DNA of 32,267 nucleotides from Minisyncoccota bacterium (GTDB lineage: Bacteria; Patescibacteriota; Microgenomatia; UBA1400; PJMF01). Positions 18,922 through 27,606 of the stretch are shown here, one piece after another. The stretch spans positions 1 through 32,267 of the forward strand of contig JAACWQ010000009.1 of the NCBI GenBank assembly GCA_009991965.1, given 5' to 3'. Position 1 is the first letter of the stretch. Each line of letters starts with the position of its first letter. The translations under genes were made by a program, and so were the position numbers. The notes under the pieces are model-generated. The model was not told where the DNA came from. It worked only from the letters and a program-made list of their open reading frames with translations, and searched no databases.

Positions 18922-19455
18922 ATGTCCCTCCCAACCCGCCAACAATCACAAGACATGCTCACCCAGTATGTGAAAAATCCTGCGCTGCTCAAACACTGCT
19001 ACATGGTGGCCGCAGCGATGGAGGCTTGCGCGGTAGCCCTGGGTGAAGACGGTGAATTGTGGCACCAAGCCGGTCTGCTGCACGATCTCGATTGGGAGGC
19101 ATTTCCAGACGAACATCCAAACAAAGCCATCAATGAACTATTGGTAGAGTACCCGAACGAATTATTGCAAGCTATTGCAGCCCACGCGCCCGATAGAACT
19201 GGCAAACAACCTGAGACACAAATAGAGCGCTATTTATTTGCAAATGACGAACTCTCTGGCCTCATGCACGCCGTTTCCCTCATGCGTCCGGGTGGATTCA
19301 ACGATATGAAGCCAAAGTCTATTAAGAAAAAATTGAAAGATAAATCGTTTGCCGCCAATGTCAGTCGAGACGATATCAATCAGGGTTTTGAGTTGATTGG
19401 TAAAACACCAGACGAACACATCGAATTTCTCATCACCGTGTTTCAAAAAGAGTAG
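18922..19455 (+). CDS. HD-superfamily metal-dependent phosphohydrolase
   Basis: A 177-residue helical protein with the HD signature: His25, adjacent His54-Asp55 in GLLHDLDWE, His88 in AAHAPD and Asp109 in FANDELSG. These would bind a divalent metal pair or single metal and hydrolyse a phosphate ester or nucleotide. It begins 7 nt after lysS with no evident ribosome binding site, implying reinitiation, and ends 8 nt before serS. The substrate cannot be read from the sequence. Its fixed place between two aminoacyl-tRNA synthetases hints at a link to translation or nucleotide turnover. Confidence 0.75.
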   Translation: MSLPTRQQSQDMLTQYVKNPALLKHCYMVAAAMEACAVALGEDGELWHQAGLLHDLDWEAFPDEHPNKAINELLVEYPNELLQAIAAHAPDRTGKQPETQIERYLFANDELSGLMHAVSLMRPGGFNDMKPKSIKKKLKDKSFAANVSRDDINQGFELIGKTPDEHIEFLITVFQKE

Positions 19456-19463
19456 GAGGACAT

Positions 19464-20738
19464 ATGCTCAGTATTCAGTACATCACGCAAAACCAAGCTG
19501 AGCTTGAGGCAGCCTGCAAAAATAAAAACCTTGATCCTAAAATTGTCGCGGAAGTGCTCTCCCTAGATATAAAGCGCAGAGAGCTACAGGGCAAAACCGA
19601 CGAGCTACGCAAACAAAGCAATGAAATTGCCGAGGCTATAAAACAAGCTGTCGGAGCGGGTAATAAACCGACGCCAGAACAAATCGAGACCGGCAAAAAA
19701 ATCAAAGAGCAACTCAAAGAATTGGAGCCAGCACAAAAAGAAGTAGAGACAGCATTCGCACAAAAAATGTACTTTATTCCCAATGTGCCAGCCGCCGATG
19801 TGCCCATTGGCCCAGACGAGTCTGGTAATCGAATTATAAAAACTGTTGGCACGCCACCGCAATTTTCGTTCACCCCAAAGCATCACCATGAACTCATGGA
19901 GCAAGCAGACATGCTTGATACCAAGCGAGCAGTGCGGATTGGTGGCTTCCGCTCGTATTTTTTGAAAAATGATGGGTTACTGCTTGAACAAGCACTCTTG
20001 CAATACGCATTGCGCAAACTCAAAAAAGTTGGCTTTGACCTCCTCTCTGCACCCGTGCTGGTGAACGAAGAGACAATGTGGGGCACTGGCTACCTACCCT
20101 GGGGGCAAGAAGATCACTACCTTACACAAGATAATCAGTTTTTGGCCGGCACCGCAGAAGTAGCGCTGACTGCCTTTCACGCTGGAGAGCTCTTGCGCGA
20201 AAAAGATTTGCCAATAAAAATGGCAGGCATTTCTCCTTGTTTTCGCCGAGAAGTTGGTGCGCACGGCAAAGATACTCAGGGCATAGTTCGCGTCCACCAA
20301 TTTAATAAAGTTGAACAAGTCGTGTATACGACTGCCGACGAGGATGAAACTCGCAAGTGGCACGAGCGTATGGTAGGACTGAGTGAAGAATTACTGACTG
20401 ATCTTGGTCTGTCTTATCAAGTGCTTCTGATGTGTACTGGAGATATGGGCGCAGGTCAGCGCAAAAAATACGATATTGAAACTTGGTTTCCAGCCCAGGA
20501 AAAGTACCGAGAAACTCACTCAGCTAGTTACTTCAATGACTTCCAGGCGCGTCGGCTTAACATTAAGTACCAAGCAGGTGACGGCAGCAAAAAGTTTGTT
20601 TATACGCTCAATAACACCATGGCCGCATCACCTCGCCTCCTCGCAGCAATAGTCGAGAATTTTCAGCAAAAAGATGGTAGTATTGCCATTCCGACCGTAC
20701 TAGAGGAATTCATGGGCAAAAAACTCATCACTCCATAG
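19464..20738 (+). CDS. serS: Seryl-tRNA synthetase
   Basis: A 424-residue class II synthetase that charges tRNA-Ser. The N-terminal antiparallel coiled coil (about 30-100), which binds the long variable arm, is present. The core contains GTAEVALTAFHAGELL, motif 2 (SPCFRREVGAHGKDT) and QFNKVEQ, and motif 3 around NNTMAASPRLLAAIVENFQ, slightly unlike the usual LA-x-G-R form but retaining the Arg. An AGGAGGA ribosome binding site lies just upstream. Confidence 0.96.
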   Translation: MLSIQYITQNQAELEAACKNKNLDPKIVAEVLSLDIKRRELQGKTDELRKQSNEIAEAIKQAVGAGNKPTPEQIETGKKIKEQLKELEPAQKEVETAFAQKMYFIPNVPAADVPIGPDESGNRIIKTVGTPPQFSFTPKHHHELMEQADMLDTKRAVRIGGFRSYFLKNDGLLLEQALLQYALRKLKKVGFDLLSAPVLVNEETMWGTGYLPWGQEDHYLTQDNQFLAGTAEVALTAFHAGELLREKDLPIKMAGISPCFRREVGAHGKDTQGIVRVHQFNKVEQVVYTTADEDETRKWHERMVGLSEELLTDLGLSYQVLLMCTGDMGAGQRKKYDIETWFPAQEKYRETHSASYFNDFQARRLNIKYQAGDGSKKFVYTLNNTMAASPRLLAAIVENFQQKDGSIAIPTVLEEFMGKKLITP

Positions 20739-20746
20739 GAAACCAC

Positions 20747-23581
20747 ATGCTAGGATTTTTAACTCGAATATTCGACTCCAACCAAAAACAACTTGATAAA
20801 TATCAGGCGATTGTAGAACAAATCAATGTGCTTGAGCCAAGCATGCATAAGTTGACAGATGCGAAGCTGGCTGCCCAAACAAAAAAGTTTGAAAAGATCA
20901 TTGCCAAAGGTCGAGAAGCAGGCACAGATGAAGCGCAAATTTTGCACGAGCTGTTGCCAGAGGCATTTGCCACAGTCCGAGAAACTTCTCAGAGAGTTCT
21001 TGGTATGCGGCAATTTGATGTGCAACTGCTCGCTGGGATTGCCTTGCACTACAGCTCTATTACTGAACAAAAAACTGGTGAAGGAAAAACCCTGACCGTC
21101 GTCGGACCACTGTATCTCAATGCACTACTACAAAAAGGTGCGCACTTGGTTACAGTCAATGACTACTTGGCCGAACTCGGCGCTGGCTGGATGGGACCGA
21201 TTTATTCTTTTTTGGGGCTCAGCACTGCGGTCATTTCTCACGAAAAATCAAGTTTGTACGACGCGAAGCACTCATCTGAAGAGCGCGGTGATGAACGCCT
21301 TGAACACTTTAAACCTATCACTAGAAAAGAAGCATATGCTGCCGACGTTACCTACGGCACCAACAATGAGTTTGGCTTTGACTATCTGCGCGATAACATG
21401 GTGCAATCTATCGAGCAAATGGTGCAACGACCCAAAGATACTCATCACTTTGCGATTGTTGACGAAGCTGACTCTATTTTGATCGACGAAGCGCGCACAC
21501 CACTGATCATTTCTGCACCAGACAGTGAGCCGACCAAAAAGTACTTTGAGTACTCAAAAATGGTTACTTCTCTGGAAAAAGATGCCGATTTTTCTATCGA
21601 TGAAAAAGCACGCAGCGTGACCCTGACTGACCTCGGCGTCAAACGCGTAGAACAAAAACTTGGCGTCAAAAATTTGTATGAAGAAAGTTTCGACACAATT
21701 CACCATATAGAAGCTGCGCTCAAAGCAAAGACCATTTTCACCAGAGACAAAGACTACATCGTGCGCGAAAAACAAGTCGTGATTGTTGATGAACACACTG
21801 GCCGCCTCATGTTTGGCCGACGTTACTCCGATGGTTTGCACCAGGCTATTGAGGCAAAAGAAAATGTGCCAATCCAGCAAGAGTCCCGCACGCTCGCAAC
21901 AGTTTCTATCCAAAACTACTTCCGCCAGTATAAAAAACTTTCGGGTATGACTGGTACTGCTATTACCGAGGCAGAAGAGTTTAAACAAATTTATGACACC
22001 GATGTATTAGTCATTCCCACCAACGTCACTGTCATTCGCGAGGATAAAGCTGACATTGTCTACAAAACTGCTGCCGCCAAATACTCCGCGATTGCTGCGG
22101 AGGTTGCTCGCATTCACGCCACAGGACAACCAATTTTGATCGGCACCCGCTCAATCGAACACAACGAAATTGTTTCACAGTTTTTAACACGCAAAAAAGT
22201 TCCTCACCAAATTTTGAATGCAAAGAACCATGAGCGAGAAGCATTTATCATTGCTGATGCAGGCAAAGTTGGCGCGATTACCGTAGCAACCAACATCGCG
22301 GGACGTGGTGTCGACATCGTGCTCGGTGGGTCAAAGCCAGAACAAAAAGATTTTAAAACTCCTGCACAATACAAGAAAGCAGTCGAGAACTGGAAAAAGG
22401 CACACAACGAGGTGGTTGCGGTACATGGTCTCTATATTTTGGGTACCGAGCGACATGAATCTCGCCGCATCGACAACCAACTTCGTGGACGGGCTGGTCG
22501 TCAGGGTGATCCCGGCGCTTCTCAATTTTATATTTCGCTTGAAGACGAGATCATGCGTATTTTTGGCGGCGAGCAAATTGCCAAGGTAATGGACTTCCTC
22601 AAAATCGAGGAGAACCAACCAATCGAACACGCCATGATCGGCAAATCGATAGAGTCGGCACAAGTCAAGGTTGAGGGCTTCTTCTTTGACCAACGCAAGC
22701 GTCTTGTCGAATTCGATGATGTAATGAACAAACAGCGCGAAATCATGTATAAACGTCGCCGTCGCCTGCTCGAACAAGCAGAAACAGGAAAAACAACAGA
22801 GGCATCAGACTTGCACAATGAGATTGCTGGTTATATCAGTGACGAAGTGGCAAGTATTGTCTCAATTCATGCCCCGCAACAATACGCCGACAGTGAATTT
22901 GGCGAACTGGTGCGAGAATTTTCCAAACTTGTTCCATTCGACACAGCTTCACAACAGCAACTTTCGAAGCAACTGAGCCAAAAAGGCACGACCGAAGAAA
23001 TAAGCGAGGAGCTCACCAAACTTGCAGACAGAGCATACAAAACTCGAGAAAAACAATTTGGCGTACAACAGATGAGATTCCTCGAACGCGTCATCTCGCT
23101 CACCACTTTGGACGAACGATGGATGGAACATCTCGATGCTATGGAGGGTTTGCGAGATGGTATTTGGCTGCGAGGAGATAAGCAAACTGTGCTCTCTGAA
23201 TATAAAAAAGAAGCGTTTGGCATGTTTACGCAACTCATGGACAGTATTGAGTCGAGTATTGCCAGTCGCATTTTCCGCGTACAACCACGTGATCAAGCAA
23301 CCCGAACAGTGATTCCTACTCGAGTCATCGAGCACAAAGACGATATTCACGAATCACTGACGAAAGAAGTGGCCGACGCAACGGTCCCACAAGCTCGTGG
23401 CAATAACACTACCGGTAGTACGAGTGACTTGGCTGCGGCACTTGGATCTGCGCACACAGAAGCAAAACCAGAACCTGGCTCAAAGAAAATCAAAATTGGA
23501 CGCAATGACCCCTGTCCTTGCGGCAGTGGTTTAAAATATAAAAAGTGTGGATTAATCGGAGCAACAGAACACAGAGCTTAA
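20747..23581 (+). CDS. secA: Preprotein translocase ATPase SecA
   Basis: A 944-residue motor that drives unfolded preproteins through SecYEG. Present are TGEGKT (Walker A), GTNNEFGFDYLRDNM, VDEADSILIDEARTPL (DEAD/Walker B), GMTGTAITEAEEF, ATNIAGRGVDI and QLRGRAGRQGDPG in order. The scaffold and wing domains follow, then a linker and the C-terminal SEC-C-type tail CPCGSGLKYKKCG. In that tail three of four zinc ligands are kept and the last Cys/His is Gly. An AGGA ribosome binding site overlaps the serS stop codon. Confidence 0.96.
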   Translation: MLGFLTRIFDSNQKQLDKYQAIVEQINVLEPSMHKLTDAKLAAQTKKFEKIIAKGREAGTDEAQILHELLPEAFATVRETSQRVLGMRQFDVQLLAGIALHYSSITEQKTGEGKTLTVVGPLYLNALLQKGAHLVTVNDYLAELGAGWMGPIYSFLGLSTAVISHEKSSLYDAKHSSEERGDERLEHFKPITRKEAYAADVTYGTNNEFGFDYLRDNMVQSIEQMVQRPKDTHHFAIVDEADSILIDEARTPLIISAPDSEPTKKYFEYSKMVTSLEKDADFSIDEKARSVTLTDLGVKRVEQKLGVKNLYEESFDTIHHIEAALKAKTIFTRDKDYIVREKQVVIVDEHTGRLMFGRRYSDGLHQAIEAKENVPIQQESRTLATVSIQNYFRQYKKLSGMTGTAITEAEEFKQIYDTDVLVIPTNVTVIREDKADIVYKTAAAKYSAIAAEVARIHATGQPILIGTRSIEHNEIVSQFLTRKKVPHQILNAKNHEREAFIIADAGKVGAITVATNIAGRGVDIVLGGSKPEQKDFKTPAQYKKAVENWKKAHNEVVAVHGLYILGTERHESRRIDNQLRGRAGRQGDPGASQFYISLEDEIMRIFGGEQIAKVMDFLKIEENQPIEHAMIGKSIESAQVKVEGFFFDQRKRLVEFDDVMNKQREIMYKRRRRLLEQAETGKTTEASDLHNEIAGYISDEVASIVSIHAPQQYADSEFGELVREFSKLVPFDTASQQQLSKQLSQKGTTEEISEELTKLADRAYKTREKQFGVQQMRFLERVISLTTLDERWMEHLDAMEGLRDGIWLRGDKQTVLSEYKKEAFGMFTQLMDSIESSIASRIFRVQPRDQATRTVIPTRVIEHKDDIHESLTKEVADATVPQARGNNTTGSTSDLAAALGSAHTEAKPEPGSKKIKIGRNDPCPCGSGLKYKKCGLIGATEHRA

Positions 23582-23583
23582 CT

Positions 23584-24480
23584 ATGACAGTCGTCACCGG
23601 CACAGCAAATCCTGGACTCGCAAAAGAAATTGCAAAAAATTTGCAGGCAGATTTTATCGCCGCAGAGTGTTCAACATTCAATAACGGAGAACAAAGAGTC
23701 TGGATCGACGCGAAGCTTGCAGGTCAAGCAGTCGTACTAGTCCAATCACTCAACGCTCCAGTCGATAGTAACATCATGCAGTTGCTACTCATGGTCGACG
23801 CTGCTGAACGTCAGGGCGCCAAACAACTCTTTGTTGTCATTCCCTGGCTTGGTTACTCACTACAAGATAAAGTCTTTCGACCAGGCGAAGCTATCGCTGC
23901 AAAAGTTGTGGCAGACATTCTTTCTCGACCAAGCATCACTCGAATTTTCCTAATCGATTTGCACAGCGCGAGCATTCCGGCATTTTTCTCAACGCCAACA
24001 ACACACCTCAGTGTTCTCGATCTTTTTGTAGAATTCACCAAAAAAAACTTTGCGCTCGAAAACTGCGTGGTGGTAAGTCCAGATTTTGGCGGTATCAAAC
24101 GAGCGAGACAATTTGCAACTGAGCTCAATATTCCATTTGCTAACATCGATAAAAGTAGAGATGTCATTGACGGCGAAGTAACCGCAACCGCAATCCACGG
24201 AGTGATTGCAGGTAAAATTTGTCTAACCTACGACGACTCAATCGTCTCAGGTGGAACAGTGATTGAGACGACACAACTACTCAAAAAAGAAGGCGCAAAA
24301 GAAGTACATATTTTTGCGAGTCACGGTATCTTTGCAAAAGACAGCCAAACCATTTTGCGAACCTCGGGTGCCAACTCCATCGTAGTAACCAATTCAGTTC
24401 CCCAAGATACACACGATTCTAAAATCAAAATTATTGACATTTCCCCACAAATTGCTGAGGCTGTTTCTCAGTTTGTCTAA
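23584..24480 (+). CDS. prs: Ribose-phosphate pyrophosphokinase (PRPP synthetase), divergent
   Basis: A 298-residue enzyme expected to make PRPP from ribose 5-phosphate and ATP for nucleotide synthesis. Family features: FNNGEQRV (near residue 36), PWLGYSLQDKVFRPGEAI where bacterial enzymes have YARQDRK, DLHSASIPAFF, DFGGIKRA and the PRPP loop YDDSIVSGGTV. The FxPGE form and the shortened length recall archaeal-type enzymes. The Arg that usually precedes Gln-Asp is Leu. The start is ATG 23584, immediately after the secA stop; a longer upstream frame would overlap the conserved SecA tail. Confidence 0.85.
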   Translation: MTVVTGTANPGLAKEIAKNLQADFIAAECSTFNNGEQRVWIDAKLAGQAVVLVQSLNAPVDSNIMQLLLMVDAAERQGAKQLFVVIPWLGYSLQDKVFRPGEAIAAKVVADILSRPSITRIFLIDLHSASIPAFFSTPTTHLSVLDLFVEFTKKNFALENCVVVSPDFGGIKRARQFATELNIPFANIDKSRDVIDGEVTATAIHGVIAGKICLTYDDSIVSGGTVIETTQLLKKEGAKEVHIFASHGIFAKDSQTILRTSGANSIVVTNSVPQDTHDSKIKIIDISPQIAEAVSQFV

Positions 24481-24515
24481 GTCCGTAACGCAAATGCCTG
24501 GTAAAATAGGAAGTA

Positions 24516-26198
24516 ATGAAATACTCAAAACTGTTCGGCAAAGCTACTTTTGACTCGAGCAAAGACTCAAAGTTTGCAAGCTACAACTTATTAATTAAAG
24601 GTGGGTTTATCCGTGAATCCAGCGCGGGCAGATTCTTCTTTTTACCACTCGGTTGGCGCGTGCATGACAAAATGAAAGCCATCATTAAAGAAGAAATGGA
24701 TGCTACCGGTGCACAAGAAATGCTCGTGCCTACGCTTCACCCACTTGGTCTTTGGGAAGAAACCAACCGAACAAATTCAGTTGGTTTTGAACTTATGAAA
24801 ATTAAGGATCGTAATGGTGCGGAGTTCGCGCTTGGTGGCACAGCCGAAGAAATGTTTGTCGATGTTGTTCGCAAGCTGCACCTGTCACACAAAGATCTGC
24901 CAATCAACCTCTATCAATTTTCCAACAAATTTCGCGATGAATTTCGCGCTCGTGGCGGTCTCCTTCGCGTGCGTGAATTTATTATGAAAGACGCGTACTC
25001 ATTCCATACCAACGAGGAAGATTTTTTGAAGGAATACGAAGTTATGGCTGCAGCGTATAAGCGAATGTATCAGCGAATGGGACTTGAGGCGCTCCAAGTA
25101 GCCGCAGATAACGGCTACATCGGCGGCGAATACTGTCATGAATACCAGGTTGAGAGCGAACTTGGCGAAGGACGGTTTTTTGTTTCTGAGGATGGGAAGT
25201 ATTCGGCGCATGAAGATATTGCAGAGTTTGAATGTGAGGAAAAAAATTCAAACGAAGAATTACTGGAATACGAAGAAGTTGACGCGATAAGAGGCACAAC
25301 CATGGAGGATGGTGTCAAATTTCACCATTTGCCACTCTGGCAACAGATTAAAGACGTACTATTTGCAACTGAATCTGGCGAGCTCGTACTGGCAATTATT
25401 CGTGGTGATCTCGACGTAAATGAGATTAAACTTGCGCACGCAATTGGAGCGCACACACTTCGACATGCCACTGAAGAGGAAGTTCGCACGCTGGATACAG
25501 AGCCAGGCTTTATTTCCCCGGTCGGTTTGAGCGGAAAAGTAAAAATAATTGGAGATACATCACTCCGTACGGTGGTAAATGCATACGGTGGTGCCAATGT
25601 TTTACATCGAGATGCGCTCAACATAAATATTGACCGCGACTATCAGCTCGATCTTGAAACCGACATCGCTATGGCCCAACCAGGTTTCAAAACCAGAGAC
25701 GGCACAAGCACGTTAGTAGAGAAGCGAGGTATTGAAGTCGGCAATATTTTTCAACTTGGATACCATTACTCAAAAAAGATGAAAGACGCTACCTTCACCA
25801 GTGAGTCGGGAGAACAGTTACCTTTTTACATGGGCTGTTACGGCTTTGGTATTGGTCGCACTCTTGCGACTGTGGTAGAGAAACACCATGACGATAGAGG
25901 TATTCTCTGGCCTGCGAGTATTGCACCATATCAGGTGCATCTCATCTCGTTGCAAGGTGGAGAAGAGCAAGCAGCAGTTGTTTACAACAAACTACAAACA
26001 GCTGGCATAGAAGTACTCTGGGATGAGCGTGAAGAATCTGCCGGTGTAAAGTTCGCCGACGCCGACCTTTTGGGTATACCGACTCGACTTATCGTCTCAA
26101 AAAAGACTGGAAACCAAGTTGAGTGGAAAGCTCGGACCGACGAGAAAAGTGAGCTTATCAGCCTCGATGAATGTCTCAATCGTTGCGGTAATTCCTGA
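24516..26198 (+). CDS. proS: Prolyl-tRNA synthetase, bacterial type with INS editing domain
   Basis: A 560-residue class II synthetase. Motif 2 region FRDEFRARGGLLRVREFIMKD and motif 3 region GCYGFGIGRTLATVVE are intact. Between them lies the INS (YbaK-like) editing insertion, with IIRGDLDVNEIKLAHAIGA containing the editing-site Lys and GFISPVGL. The INS domain removes alanine from mischarged tRNA-Pro in characterised enzymes. The C-terminal anticodon-binding domain ends the protein. TAAAAT (24502-24507) and AGGA (24508-24511) both lie just upstream, so this start could be leaderless or SD-driven. Likely last gene of the lysS-to-proS run. Confidence 0.95.
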   Translation: MKYSKLFGKATFDSSKDSKFASYNLLIKGGFIRESSAGRFFFLPLGWRVHDKMKAIIKEEMDATGAQEMLVPTLHPLGLWEETNRTNSVGFELMKIKDRNGAEFALGGTAEEMFVDVVRKLHLSHKDLPINLYQFSNKFRDEFRARGGLLRVREFIMKDAYSFHTNEEDFLKEYEVMAAAYKRMYQRMGLEALQVAADNGYIGGEYCHEYQVESELGEGRFFVSEDGKYSAHEDIAEFECEEKNSNEELLEYEEVDAIRGTTMEDGVKFHHLPLWQQIKDVLFATESGELVLAIIRGDLDVNEIKLAHAIGAHTLRHATEEEVRTLDTEPGFISPVGLSGKVKIIGDTSLRTVVNAYGGANVLHRDALNINIDRDYQLDLETDIAMAQPGFKTRDGTSTLVEKRGIEVGNIFQLGYHYSKKMKDATFTSESGEQLPFYMGCYGFGIGRTLATVVEKHHDDRGILWPASIAPYQVHLISLQGGEEQAAVVYNKLQTAGIEVLWDEREESAGVKFADADLLGIPTRLIVSKKTGNQVEWKARTDEKSELISLDECLNRCGNS

Positions 26199-26409
26199 GT
26201 AATGTACGGGAATTATTTAGGCTTATAATTAACATTTCTGCGATCAGCAAATGTGTTATAGCGCTCTGATTCAATGCATTTTACCGCTGTGTTTTATCTA
26301 TATCACGCCATATAGTACTCATACATTCCGGTGAGGAACAACCCACGACAACTGTCCTTATTCGCAAGAATTTTGGCTGTTGTGGTGGGTTTTCTGTTAT
26401 ACTCCACCC
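26199..26409 (+). other. Structured intergenic region, possible small RNA or leader
   Basis: No coding potential. It holds TATAAT at 26224-26229 (without a clear -35), then three inverted repeats: 26232-26254 (ACATTT-CTG/CAG-AAATGT with a one-base bulge), 26298-26315 (CTATAT/ATATAG) and a long hairpin at 26340-26391. A transcript from the TATAAT ending at the last hairpin would be about 155 nt. I do not recognise a known RNA family. Confidence 0.3.
26340..26391 (+). terminator. Long hairpin followed by short T tract (terminator-like)
   Basis: AACCCACGACAAC (26340-26352) pairs with GTTGTGGTGGGTT (26379-26391) at 12 of 13 positions. The 26-nt loop itself contains ATTC-GCAA-GAAT, a GNRA-type mini-hairpin. 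Four T close the stem, then CTGTT. It fits a terminator for proS or a small RNA, and it covers the -35 area of the following gene. Confidence 0.5.
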
Positions 26410-27288
26410 ATGAAGAAACGCAAAACAATTGTCATCCATCATGCCCCCGACCTCGACGCGATTGGCGGTGTTTGGCTTTTTACCCGTTTCGCCCCCCAAG
26501 ATTACTCCGACGCAAAAGTTTTATTTGTAAACCCTGGCGAGACACTCACTCCGACAGAAATAGCAAAAGAGCAACTCGATCCACAAGATATCATTCACGT
26601 CGATACTGGTCTCGGACAATTTGACCATCACACGGTAGAAAAAAGTAGTCGCACTATCTGTGCCACTTCGCTCGTATTCGAACATCTCATCAGTAAGCAT
26701 CTTGAGATTGCCCAAGACCCAGCACTCAGATCACTCGTTGCTTTCATTACCGAAATCGATCATTTTGGCGAAATCTACTGGCCGGAAGCAGAGAACACTC
26801 GATATGCATTTATGATCCACGAACTGATCCGCGGACAAGAACTGGCGGACCAGCAGAGCGACGAACGCCAAATGATGTTTGGCTTACAGTGTTTGGACAA
26901 TGCCTACAATGTTTTGGTGCAACAACACAAAGCGAGTGAAATTCTTGAGTCAGAAGGTCAAACATTTGCTATTGCTGCCGGAAAATGCCTTGCAATCAGT
27001 AGTAAAAACGATGATGTTATCAAGCTCGCACAAAAAAAAGGCTACACTTTAGTCATACGCAAAGATCCGGCTATAGGCACGGTACGGATTAAAGCACGTC
27101 CAGACAGCAGTATCACGTTGGATAAACTACACGAAGCAATCATTGCACAAGACACAGTCGGCAGTTGGTATTATCATCCCAGCGGCAAGATGCTCATCAA
27201 CGGCTCAAGAAAAAATACCACGCAAAAACCAACGCCTTTGAGCTTGGAAAGTATCGTGTCTCTCACCAAAAAACTGTATGGAACATAG
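26410..27288 (+). CDS. DHH/MYG1-like phosphoesterase-superfamily protein
   Basis: A 292-residue cytosolic protein. HHAPDLDAIGG (10-20) resembles the first metal-binding motif of DHH phosphoesterases, and HVDTGLGQFDHH (about 64-75) the DHH motif. The C-terminus (WYYHPSGKMLINGS) contains a GK/GS segment. Family members cleave phosphodiesters or short oligonucleotides; this protein is closest in layout to MYG1-like or small DHH proteins, but the subfamily is unclear. The start at 26410 is chosen since the upstream in-frame codons fall inside the promoter: TATACT (26398-26403) ends 6 nt before this ATG. No Shine-Dalgarno. Confidence 0.65.
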   Translation: MKKRKTIVIHHAPDLDAIGGVWLFTRFAPQDYSDAKVLFVNPGETLTPTEIAKEQLDPQDIIHVDTGLGQFDHHTVEKSSRTICATSLVFEHLISKHLEIAQDPALRSLVAFITEIDHFGEIYWPEAENTRYAFMIHELIRGQELADQQSDERQMMFGLQCLDNAYNVLVQQHKASEILESEGQTFAIAAGKCLAISSKNDDVIKLAQKKGYTLVIRKDPAIGTVRIKARPDSSITLDKLHEAIIAQDTVGSWYYHPSGKMLINGSRKNTTQKPTPLSLESIVSLTKKLYGT

Positions 27289-27314
27289 CCGCTGTCCAAA
27301 ATCATCAAAGCCTC

Positions 27315-27343
27315 TTACCAAAACGAGTAAGTAGCGGTATAAT
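27315..27343 (+). promoter_or_regulatory. Promoter of rpsU
   Basis: TTACCA (27315-27320), 17 nt, TATAAT (27338-27343), ending 9 nt before the rpsU ATG. No ribosome binding site fits in between, so the message is probably leaderless. Confidence 0.6.
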
Positions 27344-27352
27344 ACCGACCTT

Positions 27353-27601
27353 ATGCCAATCATCATTCGATCAAAAAAAAGCGATAGTGTTCACGACATT
27401 ATCAAACGGTTCAAAAAAGCGGTAACGCAAACTGACATCGTCCAAATTGCCAAAGACGGCATGTACTTTGTTAAACCATCAAAGAAACGATCGATCAAAA
27501 AAACGGAAATGAAACGACTTCGACGCAGAGCGCAAAGCCTCAAGCGTATGAAAAATGTTTCTCCTGTTGCACTGCAACGAATCAAAGAGCGACTCGGTTA
27601 A
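27353..27601 (+). CDS. rpsU: Ribosomal protein bS21
   Basis: An 82-residue, highly basic protein. The N-terminal beta segment PIIIRSKKSDSVHDIIKRFK, where a single alpha helix begins, and the C-terminal RLRRRAQSLKR tract match bS21, a small-subunit protein near the anti-Shine-Dalgarno end of 16S rRNA. It is slightly longer than the common 60-70 residues. Its role in initiation is notable given the many apparently leaderless genes in the window. It has its own promoter and is followed on the opposite strand by a convergent gene 5 nt away. Confidence 0.92.
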   Translation: MPIIIRSKKSDSVHDIIKRFKKAVTQTDIVQIAKDGMYFVKPSKKRSIKKTEMKRLRRRAQSLKRMKNVSPVALQRIKERLG

Positions 27602-27606
27602 TTCGT

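Noticed and set aside
26199-26409. The proS-DHH gap as a known structural RNA (SRP RNA, 6S, tmRNA, RNase P)
   Set aside because: No SRP tetraloop core, no tmRNA tRNA-like ends, and the size and motifs do not fit RNase P or 6S that I can recognise.
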